The notes: generated from the sequence alone by a model not told the origin. DNA of 64,000 nucleotides from Strongyloides papillosus (GCA_005656395.1 SRSI01000020.1:744001-808000); one strand, 5' to 3'; counted from the first letter of the stretch, positions 45,409-58,200 are shown. Made by a program: numbers and translations.

Positions 45409-46834
45409 AATTAAACGTTCATTTTAATAAAGTTTTTTTTAAGTTATTGATGATGAGAGTCGTGATCTTATAATCACAAGATTTTAAAGTTTCATTAATT
45501 CATAACTTTACGTCCTAGATTTAGTATTTTATAATATTGTTGATTTATATTACTAGAATAATAAATTCTAATGCGAAAATTGATATATCATAGATTATCC
45601 TGCAAAAGTATATTTTCAATAAACTTAATTTTTAGCTTATAATCACATTACTATTTTTAACGAGGTTTCAGACTACTGCAAATCATTCTAAAATGCCTAA
45701 ATTGAAAATTTCTCTTTCTATGTTGAAGAAAACGTTGATATATTTTTTAGTATAACTCTCAACATTTTTTTAAATTATTTTAACTTAGTTATTATTTTTA
45801 ATATACTCGTTTTATCCATTCCCTTAAATATTTAATTACAGAAAATTTCTTCTTTTAATAATTCCATGTTGCTGAATTTTACTTTATACTTTTATCTCCT
45901 TAAATTTTTTAAATAATTCAACATTTCAATGACACTAATTATTTGTAGTATTTAAAATATTAATTTTTAAAACTACGTTGTAAGGAAAAGCTTTCAAATT
46001 AATTAGAGGTTATACCTTTTAAAATCATTTATATTATCAGGCTCTCATATAACTCTACTAAATTCTTTCTATCTGTCTTTTAAGTAAGTCGCCAAAGATA
46101 CCTCAAATTTTAAATTCATTAGCCTAATTTTTGTCTCACTTGCACGTTTGAAACAAATAAATTCATTTGCTTTTTTATCTACAAATACCACTACTGAAAG
46201 AAATTTCATTCAATAGTATCTTATTAATTTCCAAACTAATAAACAAAATATATGTTTGGACGTTGTCAAGTAGAGTTGTGTTCCATCAATTGCTGCTTCA
46301 AAACGACCATAACTTATATAGAAATGTTATTTAGATAAATTCCTCAAATAATGTGGTACTAAGAAACTGTGTTTCCGTGAATGGCGAGAAACAGAATATT
46401 GGAGTATAAGGATCATTAACTTATTAAAACATAGTTCACAGTTAATAATATTTCCAATGAAATTACATAATAAATATAATTAGTGCATTTTTTGGCTTGG
46501 TTACAACTAGCACACAAGCTCATAAATAAATTGTGTTAAAGTTTTCTTTACATACAATTATTGATGATTTCCAATTAGTGCAATTCTCCATATTATGATA
46601 GGGATATAGGAGAAAATAGAAGTATTTACTATTAAAGGTTCTAAGAGGAAAAACACCCAAGAAAAATAGCGAAATGAATGTTAATTCTTTTCCGTTTGAC
46701 CAAATATTTAGGCTCATATATTGTGAACAACATTTTTTAAAAGATAGTAAAAACAAATATTTAATGGAAAATATAATGATTTACAAGAATTTTAAGAATT
46801 ACAAATAATTTTATTAATAATAGAAATACATGCC
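45409..46834. other. Intergenic stretch with a possible gene relic
   Basis: About 1.4 kb; mostly AT-rich. A decayed coding-like tract lies at 46021-46420 on the minus strand (listed separately), and an open frame of 78 codons at 46520-46756 (minus) might be part of the same relic. Confidence 0.5.
46021..46420 (-). pseudogene. Possible decayed coding relic
   Basis: Reading the minus strand, one frame gives SYGRFEAAIDGTQLYLTTSK, later FICFKRASETKIRLMNLKFE, interrupted only by stops at about 46210-46212, 46069-46071 and 46045-46047. Upstream, another frame gives DPYTPIFCFSPFTETQF. This is more protein-like than surrounding DNA but no family is recognised. Confidence 0.3.
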
Positions 46835-47227
46835 TTAATAACCTTCATTAGAAAATGTTATATCGTAATCAGGGTAATCCTTTTTTAAAATGTCTACAGA
46901 TACTTGATGATCTGCCTTTCCATACCCAACCGAATATCCATAAACAAGAATATTTTTCCGGTCTTTATCATGATTTATCCTACCTCCTCCTACACATCTA
47001 AATTTCACATCTTTTGTTTCTTTTTCTTTTACATTATCCAAAATATCAGCATGATAAGGACAGCTACCATAACCACGAACAATCATTTTAGATTCTTTTG
47101 TAGCTTTATCTGTTGCCTCAATTAGAATGTACTTAAAGACACCAGATGGATCAATATCCACATTTTTAATAGTAGACAATGAAGCCATTAACGTTCTGGA
47201 AGAAGAGATTAACCTTTTAAACATCAC
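46835..47227 (-). CDS. phip-1: 14-kDa phosphohistidine phosphatase (PHPT1/janus family)
   Basis: A 130-residue single-exon protein. It matches PHPT1 along its length: IDPSGVFKYILIEA, MIVRGYGSCPYHADI with the catalytic His in YHADI, CVGGGRINHD, ILVYGYSVGYGKADHQVS and the C-terminal KKDYPDYDITFSNEGY. The family removes phosphate from phosphohistidine in proteins. The first ATG (47227) adds a leader (MFKRLISSSRTLMASLS) that is basic and Ser-rich, so the protein could be mitochondrial, or translation could begin at the later Met before ASLS. It lies about 275 bases downstream of the BTB gene on the same strand. Confidence 0.93.
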   Translation of the reverse strand: MMFKRLISSSRTLMASLSTIKNVDIDPSGVFKYILIEATDKATKESKMIVRGYGSCPYHADILDNVKEKETKDVKFRCVGGGRINHDKDRKNILVYGYSVGYGKADHQVSVDILKKDYPDYDITFSNEGY

Positions 47228-47502
47228 AATTGAGCAATATCCAAAGTTTTAAAAAAATATCGTTTTAAGAGAGCGCATATTTTTTTGGAAAAGTACTGAT
47301 ATTTAAAATTAATCTTTGTTTTTTTTTAAATATGAACAGTCATTACACTTCATATCAAATAAAGATATTGGTGATGAACTAAAATTTCGCACAAATTTTT
47401 CTATTTCAAAACAGGAAATATGTACTTATTATAAAATTGCTAAATTAATTGTAAAAAAATTTTATTAGAGAAAGTAATTCAAAATGAAGATAAAATGGCA
47501 AA

Positions 47503-48240
47503 TTATATTCCAAATCCAAAACCACTATTATATTTCCATTGATAAAGATATAGAAGTCGATTGATATCATCGTACTCATCATCATTTTCAATTTTGAACT
47601 TGTTATTTTTTCCTCCAAGGTGTCCATCTTCTAAGTAAACATGGTATTTGTAAAAACCAATCGTTTTAGATAAGGATACATAGAAATTATTAATATAACA
47701 TGTAACCCGATTTTTAAATGAATCTTCAACTTTAAAGATGTCGCATATTTTATATAATTCAAAAATATTATGATGACTTAAAAAAATAGTATCAGCATAA
47801 TAATACTTTAGGATAGTATAAAAATGATATATTGAAAAACCAACTATTAAAAATTGATTTCTGTTAGATTCTAAAGTATTTAAAGATTTATCTTTAAAGA
47901 TATGAAAATATTTTGATAGAAATTCATTCCTTACTACACAAGAACCATCATAAAATATTAGTTTAACAAAATCATTTCGTGCTTCTAAATTATTAAATTT
48001 AAAAGCATCCTCTTCTTTTAAGTTGTACGATTTAATGTAGTGTAAAAATTCTTTCCGCCCATATTGATAGAAAGCCTTGGATAAATCTAAAGCTGACAAT
48101 AGAACTTCACTTGCTTCCAATTCTTGATCAGTCAATGAATGTCCTTTTTTGGCTATATTATCAAGAACTTCTATTAATTCCATATATTTGATATATGATT
48201 GCTCTGGTGTAGTTGGAGTAACAACAGAATACGAAGTCAT
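47503..48240 (-). CDS. BTB/POZ-like protein
   Basis: A single-exon 245-residue protein. The middle part (about 95-190) reads like a BTB fold: VKLIFYDGSCVVRNEFLSKY, FHIF, then FLIVGFSIYHFYTILKYYYA with the typical LLxYxYxxxI shape, followed by HNIFELYKICDIFKVEDSFK. The N-terminal 80 residues are helical and the C-terminal 40 acidic and aromatic. There is no BACK or Kelch extension. BTB proteins dimerise or act as cullin-3 adaptors; a role is not given by the sequence. Homology is weak by eye. Confidence 0.6.
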   Translation of the reverse strand: MTSYSVVTPTTPEQSYIKYMELIEVLDNIAKKGHSLTDQELEASEVLLSALDLSKAFYQYGRKEFLHYIKSYNLKEEDAFKFNNLEARNDFVKLIFYDGSCVVRNEFLSKYFHIFKDKSLNTLESNRNQFLIVGFSIYHFYTILKYYYADTIFLSHHNIFELYKICDIFKVEDSFKNRVTCYINNFYVSLSKTIGFYKYHVYLEDGHLGGKNNKFKIENDDEYDDINRLLYLYQWKYNSGFGFGI

Positions 48241-49759
48241 ATTGAATTATAATTATGTAGTTATTCATTAATTCATTTTATATAGAAATTTTTAAACATA
48301 TTCTAAAGCATAATTATTTCTAACAGCTTGATTATAACTTTTCAAGTAATAACAAACTGTCTTGAATGCGGTAAAGTATAAAAGAATTAGTTTTCTTCGA
48401 TAAACTTTTCTTCTGTCATGATGCTGTCAATTTTGTGTATATCAGTTAAATAATACGCTTTAACTACATTGCAGTGATTTTTTTAGCTAAATATGATAAA
48501 TAAGAATAAAATAAAGAATTTATGAAAATAATAGTTTAAAACTTTTTTAAAATAATTATTGAAAATTTGTGTCTATCATGAAGAAGCTATCTGCATTTTT
48601 TTAAACAATTTTCATTTATTGTGGTAAAAAAATTTTTATAACATAATCTTATAAAGTAAAAAGGGTTCCTTTTAGTTATAAATTTTCTAAAATTTCTACA
48701 CTACCATTAATAAATATAGGGCAATAAAATGTTGCAAATTTGTAAAAAAAATTTAATGTGTTTTCTTCCAATAAAAATTGCTTTTTCAAAGTTATAATTT
48801 TTTTTTTAAAATAATTGATCATACTAATAGTAACAAAGATACTTTTAGTTATCATACCGTATATCCATCAAATTCTGTATTTATAAAATTAGGAATTAAT
48901 TTACTATTCCTTCTCTCGAGAATATTTTACTTTTAAACTTAATTAAGTTATTAATCGAATTTCAAATTTCTTGGGAAAATTGGAAGTATAAATTAAATTT
49001 ATTAATCAACATTTATTTTTCACTAGTCATATGGAATAAAATGTCTTAATCATAAATACTTAAAAATTGACAATAACGTGATTTTTGATGTCTAACAAAA
49101 TGTAAATTATAACATTTAAGTGCCACAAAAATCTGTCTTCACCAGATAGTAAACATTTTTATTGAATTGAAAATTTATAAAAAAATTTGTCTTGAGATTC
49201 TAAATCCTTAGAAACTATTGTTATTATACTATAGTAATATCAATAAATTAACAAACTATATAATTAATTACTCTTATCTTATTTTATTGCTTACTTTAAA
49301 AATGTGATTTTAAATTCTCAAAATAACTTTGCAACTCGAAAGAAAATAATAGTATGTATATTACACTACTGTTAGTATAAAAAATTCATCTATAGAGAAA
49401 ATAATTATTGCGTTTTTAAAATACAACTATATAAATAAAAATGTTTATTAAATAAAGAAACACTCATTTGACGAAATACATATTTTTCTTACTGATAATA
49501 CCTATGAAGTTTTATGTTTTATAATCATCCAAATGTTTTTATTTTCAAAATACCCTTATTCATCAAAATCAAATAATATTATTTGATGATAAAATATTTG
49601 TACTATAGAATAGTAGAATATTCCAGCAGAAAAAAAAAACAAAAACCCCAATTTTGTTTCAAAATTATCGCTACAGGACTTTGGTACATATTTTCTAGAC
49701 TCGATATTAGAAAATTATTAATTTTCCGTATTCTAATAAATTTATTTTTTTATTATAGT
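48241..49759. other. AT-rich intergenic stretch, nothing recognised
   Basis: About 1.5 kb between divergent genes. The open frame leading into the sulfurtransferase from 49583 is probably 5' UTR or intron because an acceptor (TTATTATAG) sits one base before the ATG at 49760. Confidence 0.5.
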
Positions 49760-50856
49760 ATGATATTTACGTCAAATAGAATCTTGCAGTTTACTCATTT
49801 TAAGAAATCTTCTCTGGTTTATTATTCTACAAAATATAATGAACTTGGTAAAATAATTAATACAAGCACCTTAAATACTATCTTAAAGAATGTCGAAAAA
49901 GATAACTCCATTAAAATATTGGATTGTACATATGTCAGTGGACCTAAACCTGATGTTGAGAAATTTATGAAAGAAGATTATGGAAATTTTGATATACTAA
50001 TGAAAAAGGAATCCCCGTATGTTAACAATTTCTATATCTAATAGATATATTTTAAATAATTTTTACAGACATAAAGCAATGTATATTGATTCTCATATTC
50101 CCACAGCATCTTTATTTGATATAAATTGTGCCATGTATCCTGGAAAATTCGAAAGATTTTCATTTTATCCAGAAGAGTATTTTGAAAAGTATATGCAAAA
50201 ACTTGGTATAAATAAAGATGATCATTTAATATTATATGGAAGAGGAGTATTTGGAGGTAATATGTTTGCTGGAAGATGTTTGCGCCTTTTACAATATTAT
50301 GGACAAGAAAAGATTTCTTTATTAAATGGTGGCTTGGGTAAATGGATAGACGATAAGTATGAAGTTGCTTCTGGAGATGAGACTCCAAAAAATGAAGGAA
50401 ATTGGAAATCTAAAAAGGCTCTAAAAGATATGTTAATAACATTCGAAGATTTAGAAGCTAAAGATAAGGATGGTCAAACAATTTTTGATAAAGCTGGTAG
50501 TGAATATACATTTTTAGATGCCAGACCAAATGATCAATTTACTGGTAAGGAGAATTGTTAAAATTTTATATATTTAATTTTTTGTAGCATCATTTATTGA
50601 AGGTTCTAATAACCTTGCAGTATCAAAACTTCTTAATGATAATGGAACAATTGCTGATAAAGAAATGATAATTAACGTGTTAAAAGATTTAAATATTGAT
50701 ACAACAAAACCAATAATTAGTTACTGCAATACAGGAACTCAGGCATCATTAGTTAGTTTTATTTTGGAATATATTTTAGGATTAAAAACAAAACTATATA
50801 ATGGTAGTTTAACAGAACTCTCGGAAAGAGATCCAGCTCGTATTACATCTTTTTAA
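49760..50856 (+). CDS. mpst: Thiosulfate/3-mercaptopyruvate sulfurtransferase, copy 1 (with N-terminal leader)
   Basis: Exons 49760-50016, 50069-50544 and 50588-50856 give 333 residues. Two rhodanese domains: the first with KILDCTY, HIPTASLFDINCAMYPGKFE and LILYGRGVFGGNMFAGR; the second with TFLDARPNDQF and the active-site loop YCNTGTQAS, whose Cys carries the persulfide. Compared with copy 2 it has about 27 extra N-terminal residues (MIFTSNRILQFTHFKKSSLV), basic and without acids, which looks like a mitochondrial targeting signal. It has one intron that copy 2 lacks. The enzyme moves sulfur from 3-mercaptopyruvate or thiosulfate to thiols or cyanide. Tandem with copy 2, same strand. Confidence 0.92.
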
Positions 50857-51808
50857 ATATTAAAGATTATTATTACTGATTTGATGATTAGACGTTTGTA
50901 AATACAATATTAAACTACTTTTAATGTGTAAACAAAAAAATCCTCTTTTTTTTACAAATAAATGGAATCTAAAATTTCCCACATAAATAAAATATTTATA
51001 GACCATTGAAATCTTAGGTTGGTGCAAAAGTTCTGTCGTTATTTTTGAATATGATGACCAAGGTATAACAACACACAAATTTTATATATAATAAATGTTT
51101 CAAAGGTTTTAATTTAGTATTAAATGTTTGTTTTAATAATCATTGATTACTTCTGATTCTTATCAAATATTCGTAAAAGTCATAAATTGTTTTCCACCGC
51201 ACAAATTAATAAACAATGTCGGAGTATTAGAGAATTGAGATAAAATAATGAAAATAATAACCTTCAAATGCAAACAGTTCTAATCCGATAATAACATATT
51301 GTTTTAAAGGAGATTTAGTATTATTATTGTAATTGGAAGTATTTCTTCATTACACTACAAAATAGATACTTTTATATGAAGCTAAAATCATTTATTCTCT
51401 CCCACTTATGTAGTAAGAAATATTTATTTTAAAATCAAATAATAAACTTCTTTTTTGATAGTAATGATACACAAATCACGTAAAAACTAAATATCAAGCA
51501 CATTACTCTTTTATCTATATATTTTAGAATGACATTATTAGACTTTTACATTTCTCTGACTATAAATGACTATTATAGTGTGTGATTATAACAATGTATT
51601 ACAACTTTTCAAGCTAATTTAATATGTAAAGCCATAAACATATAATTGTTATTTATATGGTTGTTAATATGAAAAATAAAACAGTATTTCCTATAATTGA
51701 TAATAGTATAAATTTAGTTGATTGTTTATAAAATTTTTAATTACTTTTTAAAAGTAGTAGTATTTTTATAATTGTGTACATGTTTTTTAGAGAAAATAGT
51801 TCTTTATT
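50857..51808. other. Spacer between the two sulfurtransferases
   Basis: About 950 AT-rich bases. It contains a mariner-like terminal sequence at 51014-51045 and otherwise nothing recognised. Confidence 0.5.
51014..51045 (+). mobile_element. Solitary mariner-like terminal repeat
   Basis: TTAGGTTGGTGCAAAAGT followed by a T-rich tail matches the start of the inverted repeats of mariner elements (Hsmar1/cecropia type), including the leading TA target dinucleotide. The partner repeat and a transposase are not seen, so this would be a remnant or a chance match. Confidence 0.45.
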
Positions 51809-52772
51809 ATGGTACAACTTGGACGTGTTATTACTCCTGAAGAGTTGAATGAAGTTATTAAAAATAAGTTGGATAATGTTAAGATCCTAGATTGTACTTA
51901 TTCTGTTAGTTCAAAACCTGATCCAACTTTATTTAAAGAACAAGAGTATGGAAAGTTTGATATACTGATGGAAAAAGAAACACCGTAAGTAATTTTTAAA
52001 AAAATCAATTTTGATATTCTTCTATAGACAAAGACAAGCGTATGCTGTTGAACATATACCTGGTGCAATTCATTTTGACTTGGATTGTGCAATGTATCCA
52101 GGAGAAATTGAACGTTTTTCTTTTTATCCAAAAGAGATTTTTCAAGAATATATTCGAGCATTAGGAATTAATGAGAATGATCATCTTATTATGTATAGTA
52201 GAGGACCTGTTGGGGGTAACATGTTTGCAGCAAGATCATTTCGTCTCATGGAAATGTATGGGCATGAAAAATTGTCTCTTTTATCAGGTGGATTTGGGAA
52301 ATGGAAAGAATTAGGACTTCCAATAGAACATGATGTACCAACTATTCATGATAAGGGAAATTGGACAGCTAAATGCAACTCAAAAATCATTATTGATTAT
52401 CATGTATTAACTAAGAAAGATTCTGAAGGAAAAGATTTGTTCGATAGAGCTGGAAGTACAGTTACTATTTTAGATGGAAGACCAGAGGCACAATTTAAAG
52501 AATCCCATTTAAAAGGTTTTCAAAATCTTCCTTTAGAATTACTAATTAATAATGATGGAACACTAAAATCAAAAGAAGACGTTCTTTCAATACTTGACAA
52601 ATTAAACATTAAAACAGATAAAAAAATTATAACAACCTGTTTGACTGGAACTCAAGCTTCACTTATTTCTTTTGTTTTTGAAAATATACTTAACAAAGAA
52701 ACTGTTGTATACAATGGAAGTTTAATTGAAATTCAACATCGTGACCCATCACGTATTGTATCATCTTCTTAA
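51809..52772 (+). CDS. mpst: Thiosulfate/3-mercaptopyruvate sulfurtransferase, copy 2
   Basis: Exons 51809-51984 and 52028-52772 give 306 residues. An acceptor (TTTTTTAG) about 20 bases before the ATG fits trans-splicing. Rhodanese domain 1 has VKILDCTY, AVEHIPGAIHFDLDCAMYPG and LIMYSRGPVGGNMFAAR; domain 2 has ILDGRPEAQF and the loop TTCLTGTQAS with the catalytic Cys. Same architecture and first intron position as copy 1, but without the leader, so it is probably cytosolic. The pair looks like a tandem duplication that then split in targeting. Coding sequence ends at a TAA after SSS. Confidence 0.93.
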
Positions 52773-52886
52773 AGAAAAAATAAATTTTACTATTCGATTG
52801 TATTATTTTCAAATAAATTTTTTTTTTGATTTTTAAAATAATATTTTACTTATAAATTTAAAATATTTTTCATCATTATGGAATCA

Positions 52887-55395
52887 TTATACATCTTTTT
52901 TTTCTCCTGTCTTTTCGCTTTCAAGGAAATATGATAAAATTTGTTCAACTTTTTGTGGACTTAATTTTGAGAAGAATTTTATGTGATAAGTATTATCATC
53001 TTGTAGTGTTACCTCTTTTATCATTGGGAAATTATTTGAAATCACATCTTGCTTAACTTCACTGTGTTCTTCTTCAATTTTTTTATTGGTATCATTAACA
53101 GTTGATAAATCATTATCTATTTTTCCTACTTGTACAGAATTTGGAACGTTCTCTTTTTGTTCTTGTTGTGGCTTTCTAGGTGGTGTTAATGCTAATGTTA
53201 TCATATTTGATATCCCAATTTCAAAAACAGCTGACCAAAAAATGGCTAGAAAATACGAGATAACCGATACTGGTATAATAACGTTACAGAATGTTGTCAA
53301 AACATTTGTAAAAAAGAATGGACCTTGATCCATACCATAGAAATATAAAATAACCATATAATGAAGAAGATAAGCACAGAAACTAAGTTTTCCTAATGGT
53401 ATCCAAATTTTCATAGACATAAATTTATTAATAATACCACCATATCCATAATAACATGCAATAACAACCCATGATAAACCAAGTGACCAAACTATTTTAG
53501 AGAAAGCTGAATAGAAAGCTCGTCCTGATAAATTCATATAATTACCAGCGGACCAATTAGCTACAGGTAAAACAATTCCTGCTAATGCACCTAATGCTAC
53601 AATCCATAATACTATCACGAGGATTTTATTTATTTTAATTTTTTTTGTCGTTTGTAGGAAATAACCAACGAGAATTCCAAATACATAAACTTGACAACGA
53701 ACCCATGGAGCATTATAAATAAGCATTGTATATTTCCAATATGGAACTGTAAGATCTTCTCTGTTACCAAAAGCAAAATCTGTTGGTGGAAATCTGTATG
53801 CATAAACTGTTGCAAGGTTACTGACAGTTGAAATAATAAGAATAACTCCTGAAACAATATACCCATACATTGGTTTTATAGCTAATGGTATAATTATAAG
53901 TGGTGTAAACAAAAATATTTGAAAATCTGTCGCTAAATACCATGTAGGAATATAGCATTGATTATCAACATCAATAAAATTTTGTAAATATAAAAAATTT
54001 ATCCACCAATTTTTTGTACATGGATCTCTTTCACCAAATTCTGCAGCATAATAACGTGGAAAATTTCTTATCCATGTTTTTGTAAATATAAATGTATATA
54101 ATGCTATTGACATATAATATGCTGGTGAGATTCTTAAAAATCTATGAATATATATCAAAGCCCATGCCATTGGTGAATTTGTTCGACGTTTATTTCTTTT
54201 GAAATTTTTGAACCATATAAATGACATTAGTAGACCACCTATAAAAATAAATGTATCTACAGAGAAGAAGGCATTTACAAGAAATTGTGTACCATAATCT
54301 CCAACAATGTTAAGTATATCTAATGGGTTATTTGTTACAGCAACCATAACAGATGTTGAATGTCCCATTATAACCCAAAACATTGAAAAAAATCTCATAC
54401 AATGTATCGGTTGAATTGTTGTTGCTGGCTCACCTTCTTTTTTAGGGGGTGATTTAATTTTAAATATACTTTTTACATTAGTATACATTGATAAACATCT
54501 CATAAATTTAATTGGTAGGCTTTTGGTATATGGAAGTTTTTTATGATGAGGTAAAATCCACAATTCCCATAATGATATTAATATACTAATACCAAACATG
54601 ATACCAATAACACAATATGTTATAATTCCTTGGTAATTAACAACGGCTTTATCATTTAATACACCAATTTTACAGACTGCACTTGTATCGTGTCCCCAAA
54701 GTCTATCAACTAATACTGCTAATTGATAAAAATCATTATAATTTGCACATGTTGATGGTATACAAATATCCTGGTACATTTTAATTGCTCCAGCAGAACA
54801 CTCCTGTCCTAGAGTATATGTTGAACTATTAAGATCTTTTATCGTTTTAGCCAGATCAGCTGTTAATGGTCTATCTCTTCCATTTATTTTAATATTAATA
54901 CTTTGACATTCTGTTCTAAGTCCAGTTGCTATAAAATTTCCACGCAATATTCCTGGTCCATAAACTCCTGTAGCATCAATCATAGATAGAACACCAGTTC
55001 CAAGTAATGAGGTAATTTCACTGGCATTTTTTATATTCATAAAAATATCGCAAATATAGGTGAAATCTTCCATACAATTATTGGATACATTTATATATTT
55101 TCCTGAAACAATATCAGAGCATGTTACATTTCCAGGAAGTGATTTAATTCCATCTCGTATTTGAAGATAAAAATTTTCATTTGAGAAATTTTGATGAAGA
55201 TTTTTTAGTGTTCCATCCTTAAAAAACAAATAAATTATTATATTATTTATAAGTTACTTTATGATAATTATTAAGAGTTACAAAATCTCTTAATGATACA
55301 TGAGGATCATGGAGGCTTTTCTCATTTAACCATGAATGAGAATAGATAAAAAAAATAAATAGTAAGATTAAAGTAAAAAATATCTTAATTATCAT
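52887..55395 (-). CDS. NRF-6-like membrane acyltransferase
   Basis: Exons 55258-55395 and 52887-55217 give 822 residues. A signal peptide (IFFTLILLFIFFIYSHS) precedes the extracellular NRF domain with paired Cys (CSDIVSG, NNCMEDFTYICD, CQSI, GQECSAGA, QDICIPSTC). The rest is an acyltransferase-3 membrane domain of about eleven to twelve segments, starting IQPIHCMRFFSMFWVIMGHS, with the active-site-like His in MGHS, and RFLRISPAYYMSIALY. The C-terminal tail (about 110 residues) is charged and cytosolic. C. elegans NRF-6 proteins of this type move lipids or drugs across gut and pharynx. The function here is inferred from domain layout. Confidence 0.9.
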
Positions 55396-55932
55396 ATTTT
55401 CTTATGATTTAAGATGATAATACCTTTAGCAATCTTGTCCCATTAATGTATATAATTAAATTACATGTAACTTTTTATACCTTTATGATAAGATAAGATT
55501 TTTCTATCACATACCTATGTTATCATGTTAAACTTTATAGTATATTTATTGTACCTAATTACTTTGGTATTATTATATAATCTATTGTTACTTTTATACC
55601 TTTTCAAAGTAATAATTTTTTTAATGACAGATAATGCTAAAAAGTATTACAAAGTTTTGAAAATAATTTTTTAATTAGATGATAACTTATTACATTATTC
55701 CTTTAATATTCAGTTATGGTAACTAAATCGTACCAATAAATTTAAAAAAAATTTCTTTTTATAACGTTACAGTGATCGTATGGGGAACTTTTAATATATT
55801 AATCTTAAAGATATTAAATAACTATGAATTGTAGAAGAATTACAAAAAAATTGAAATATTTGTTTATTTATAAAAAATGATAAATTTAAAGAAGTTTAGT
55901 TCCAAATTATTATAAGTCTTGTTTTCGCTTGT
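55396..55932. other. Intergenic region, nothing recognised
   Basis: About 540 bases between two minus-strand genes: promoter of the acyltransferase gene and 3' end of the transthyretin-like gene. Confidence 0.5.
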
Positions 55933-56469
55933 TTAATTATAAAAAAGATTTTCTATAGTTTTTATAATACCTTTATCTTCAATTGGTGGAAAATGAGTTT
56001 TATTAGTACATTTTATAACACTCCCATCGTAATAAATATCTAAAAATATGGTACTAAAATCGATGATCATTTTTTTAGTGTCTAATTCCTTTTCAAGTAC
56101 CAAATCAAAAGGATACCTTGTTATTTTGTGACATGTTGAGTTGAATAATTTAATACCACATTTACTTTTAATTTCAAAATAGTAGTGAACTTCATCATAT
56201 AATTGTGCGGTAATACTAAATGAACTACTTGTTGATAAAGAAGTTTGCTTTATCAATTCATCCTCTGAAACTAAAACGGTATTAAAAATTTAGGTCATTA
56301 ATTACTTACAATGGGAAACTTTGTACAATTCTACATTCGTATTTTTAGATACATCTTTCGTCTTACATTTGATATAACCTTTGAGTTCAATTATTTCTGA
56401 ACTTATAATAAAGGACAGTATTATAATTAATAAAATAATGGTCGTCTTAGCTTTGTATATTGGACACAT
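55933..56469 (-). CDS. Transthyretin-like (TTL) secreted protein
   Basis: Exons 56310-56469 and 55933-56270 (39-base intron, phase 1) give 165 residues. A signal peptide (TTIILLIIILSFIISSE) is followed by a beta-rich TTL domain: IELKGYIKCKTKDVSKNTNV at the start, the SSSFSITAQL strand, and the paired cysteines CGIKLFNSTCHKITRYPFDL that mark the family. TTL proteins are abundant secreted nematode proteins; one member, TTR-52, bridges phosphatidylserine to phagocytes. No more specific role can be read. Confidence 0.85.
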
Positions 56470-56615
56470 TTTTTTTAATGATATTCGTAATGTATTTTCC
56501 TACATGTCATAAAACAAATTTGAGGTTTAAGTAATTAAAATTTGAAATTATCATAGAATTCCACAAGAAAAAACAAATTAATGTTTTATGTAGGAAAATT
56601 AATTAATTTTTTGAA

Positions 56616-56792
56616 TTAAATAAATTCTTTTTCTAAATAATTATTATTTTCTTGAGGAGGTGAGTTATTCTTACTGAAAAAACAAACTATCCATATGACT
56701 AAGATTGTTATTAATATTGTGGAAAATATTGAAAGTAGAAAAAGAACAAAAAATATTATAATTAAAGGTTCTTTAAAGGGTAAATTAAACAT
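56616..56792 (-). CDS. Possible 58-residue membrane microprotein
   Basis: From the Met at 56792 (or 56813) the frame reads MFNLPFKEPLIIIFFVLFLL, then a second hydrophobic run (FSTILITILVIWIVCFF) and a short charged tail (SKNNSPPQENNNYLEKEFI). AT-rich DNA easily makes such frames, so this is only a candidate. Confidence 0.3.
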   Translation of the reverse strand: MFNLPFKEPLIIIFFVLFLLSIFSTILITILVIWIVCFFSKNNSPPQENNNYLEKEFI

Positions 56793-58200
56793 GTAAAAAG
56801 ATATAATAAACAAAAAAAATTAAATTTCGTAGTACTGAAACAGGTTAAATTACCAACAAATGTGCCAATTTTTTGTAATAATTTTTCCCAAACATAGAAG
56901 TTATTACTATAACAAGAAGCTGAAAAGAATAATAAATTCTGTTAACAAAAAAGATATGCACTAAAATTTTACAAAAATTATTATTCAGAAATTTATATAA
57001 AAAATTAATTTAATTTAGATATAAAATATATTAATTGAAAAAAATATTTTGATTGCAATTAAAATCACAATTTTTATTTCTCTGAACCTGGAAATGTAAA
57101 AAGAGTATTATAACAAGACATACTACTTATAAAACTCATGAAGTCATTTAACGTACAAAAAAAATAAATTAAATATTAATAATATTATGTAATTTTGCTA
57201 TAAATAAACTAGAAATTGCTTTTATTTTTTCTAGAAATTATATTTATATAAATTTTATTATTAATAATCTTTTTGTTCTTTTAACAATCATAATATAACA
57301 AAACAATAAGTTTATACTTTTAGTTGAATGAATTATCCATTTAGAAAAAGATAAGTTGACATAAAAATAAATGTAAGAGTAGATTATTAAAAGAATAAAT
57401 TTTAAATATAATCATATATTGTTTTCTTTTTTATACATCCGACAGATATCAAAATACATCATTGCATGATATTTGAATTTCTTGTTATATGTATCAGTTG
57501 TTTCTTAAATTTGTATAATAAAATTGAAGATGTTGTTTTGCCTTCCGAATAATCAAAATATGACTTTTAATAATAATTATGTAAACACATCACGCAAAAA
57601 AAAGACACAGATCCGTGTAAAATGTAGTAATTTGTTTCAACTAATAAAATTTAATTTTTTTGGACTGAGACTTATAAAGTATCTTCCAAGATCATCTTAA
57701 AAAATCAAACTTATAAAAGGATAAAAAGTATTGTGCATTTTTTTCATAGTAAAAAATAAACTTAATACGTTTTAATTTAAAAAAGAGCAAATACTAAAAT
57801 AATGTTTTTAATTAATAATACTTTGTCTGGTAAAATAATTATTGCTTTTCGGTATTACTGTTATGAAATTTCTAAATTTATTGTTGTTAGTAGATTGTTT
57901 AAAATAATGATCTTTGTTAAAACGCTTACAAATTTACACAAGGTTAACTTCCAATAACGTACTTCATAATTTTTATATTAAGAAAAAATTATATTCTAAG
58001 ATGGGCATAATATCGTAAAAACTATCAAGAATAAATAAAGTTATATTACTTGAACATGCCAAACATACATATTTTAAAAATAAAAAAAAATTTAATTTTC
58101 TAACAGACAGGACATTTTATTATATTTTATTTTGATTTGTAAAATTTGTCGCTTTTTTATGTGTTAATGTGGTTGAGAATAAAAATAATTTAAAAATCAT

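Noticed and set aside
49583..49759. N-terminal extension of sulfurtransferase copy 1
   Set aside because: An acceptor one base before the ATG at 49760 makes the upstream frame intron or outron.
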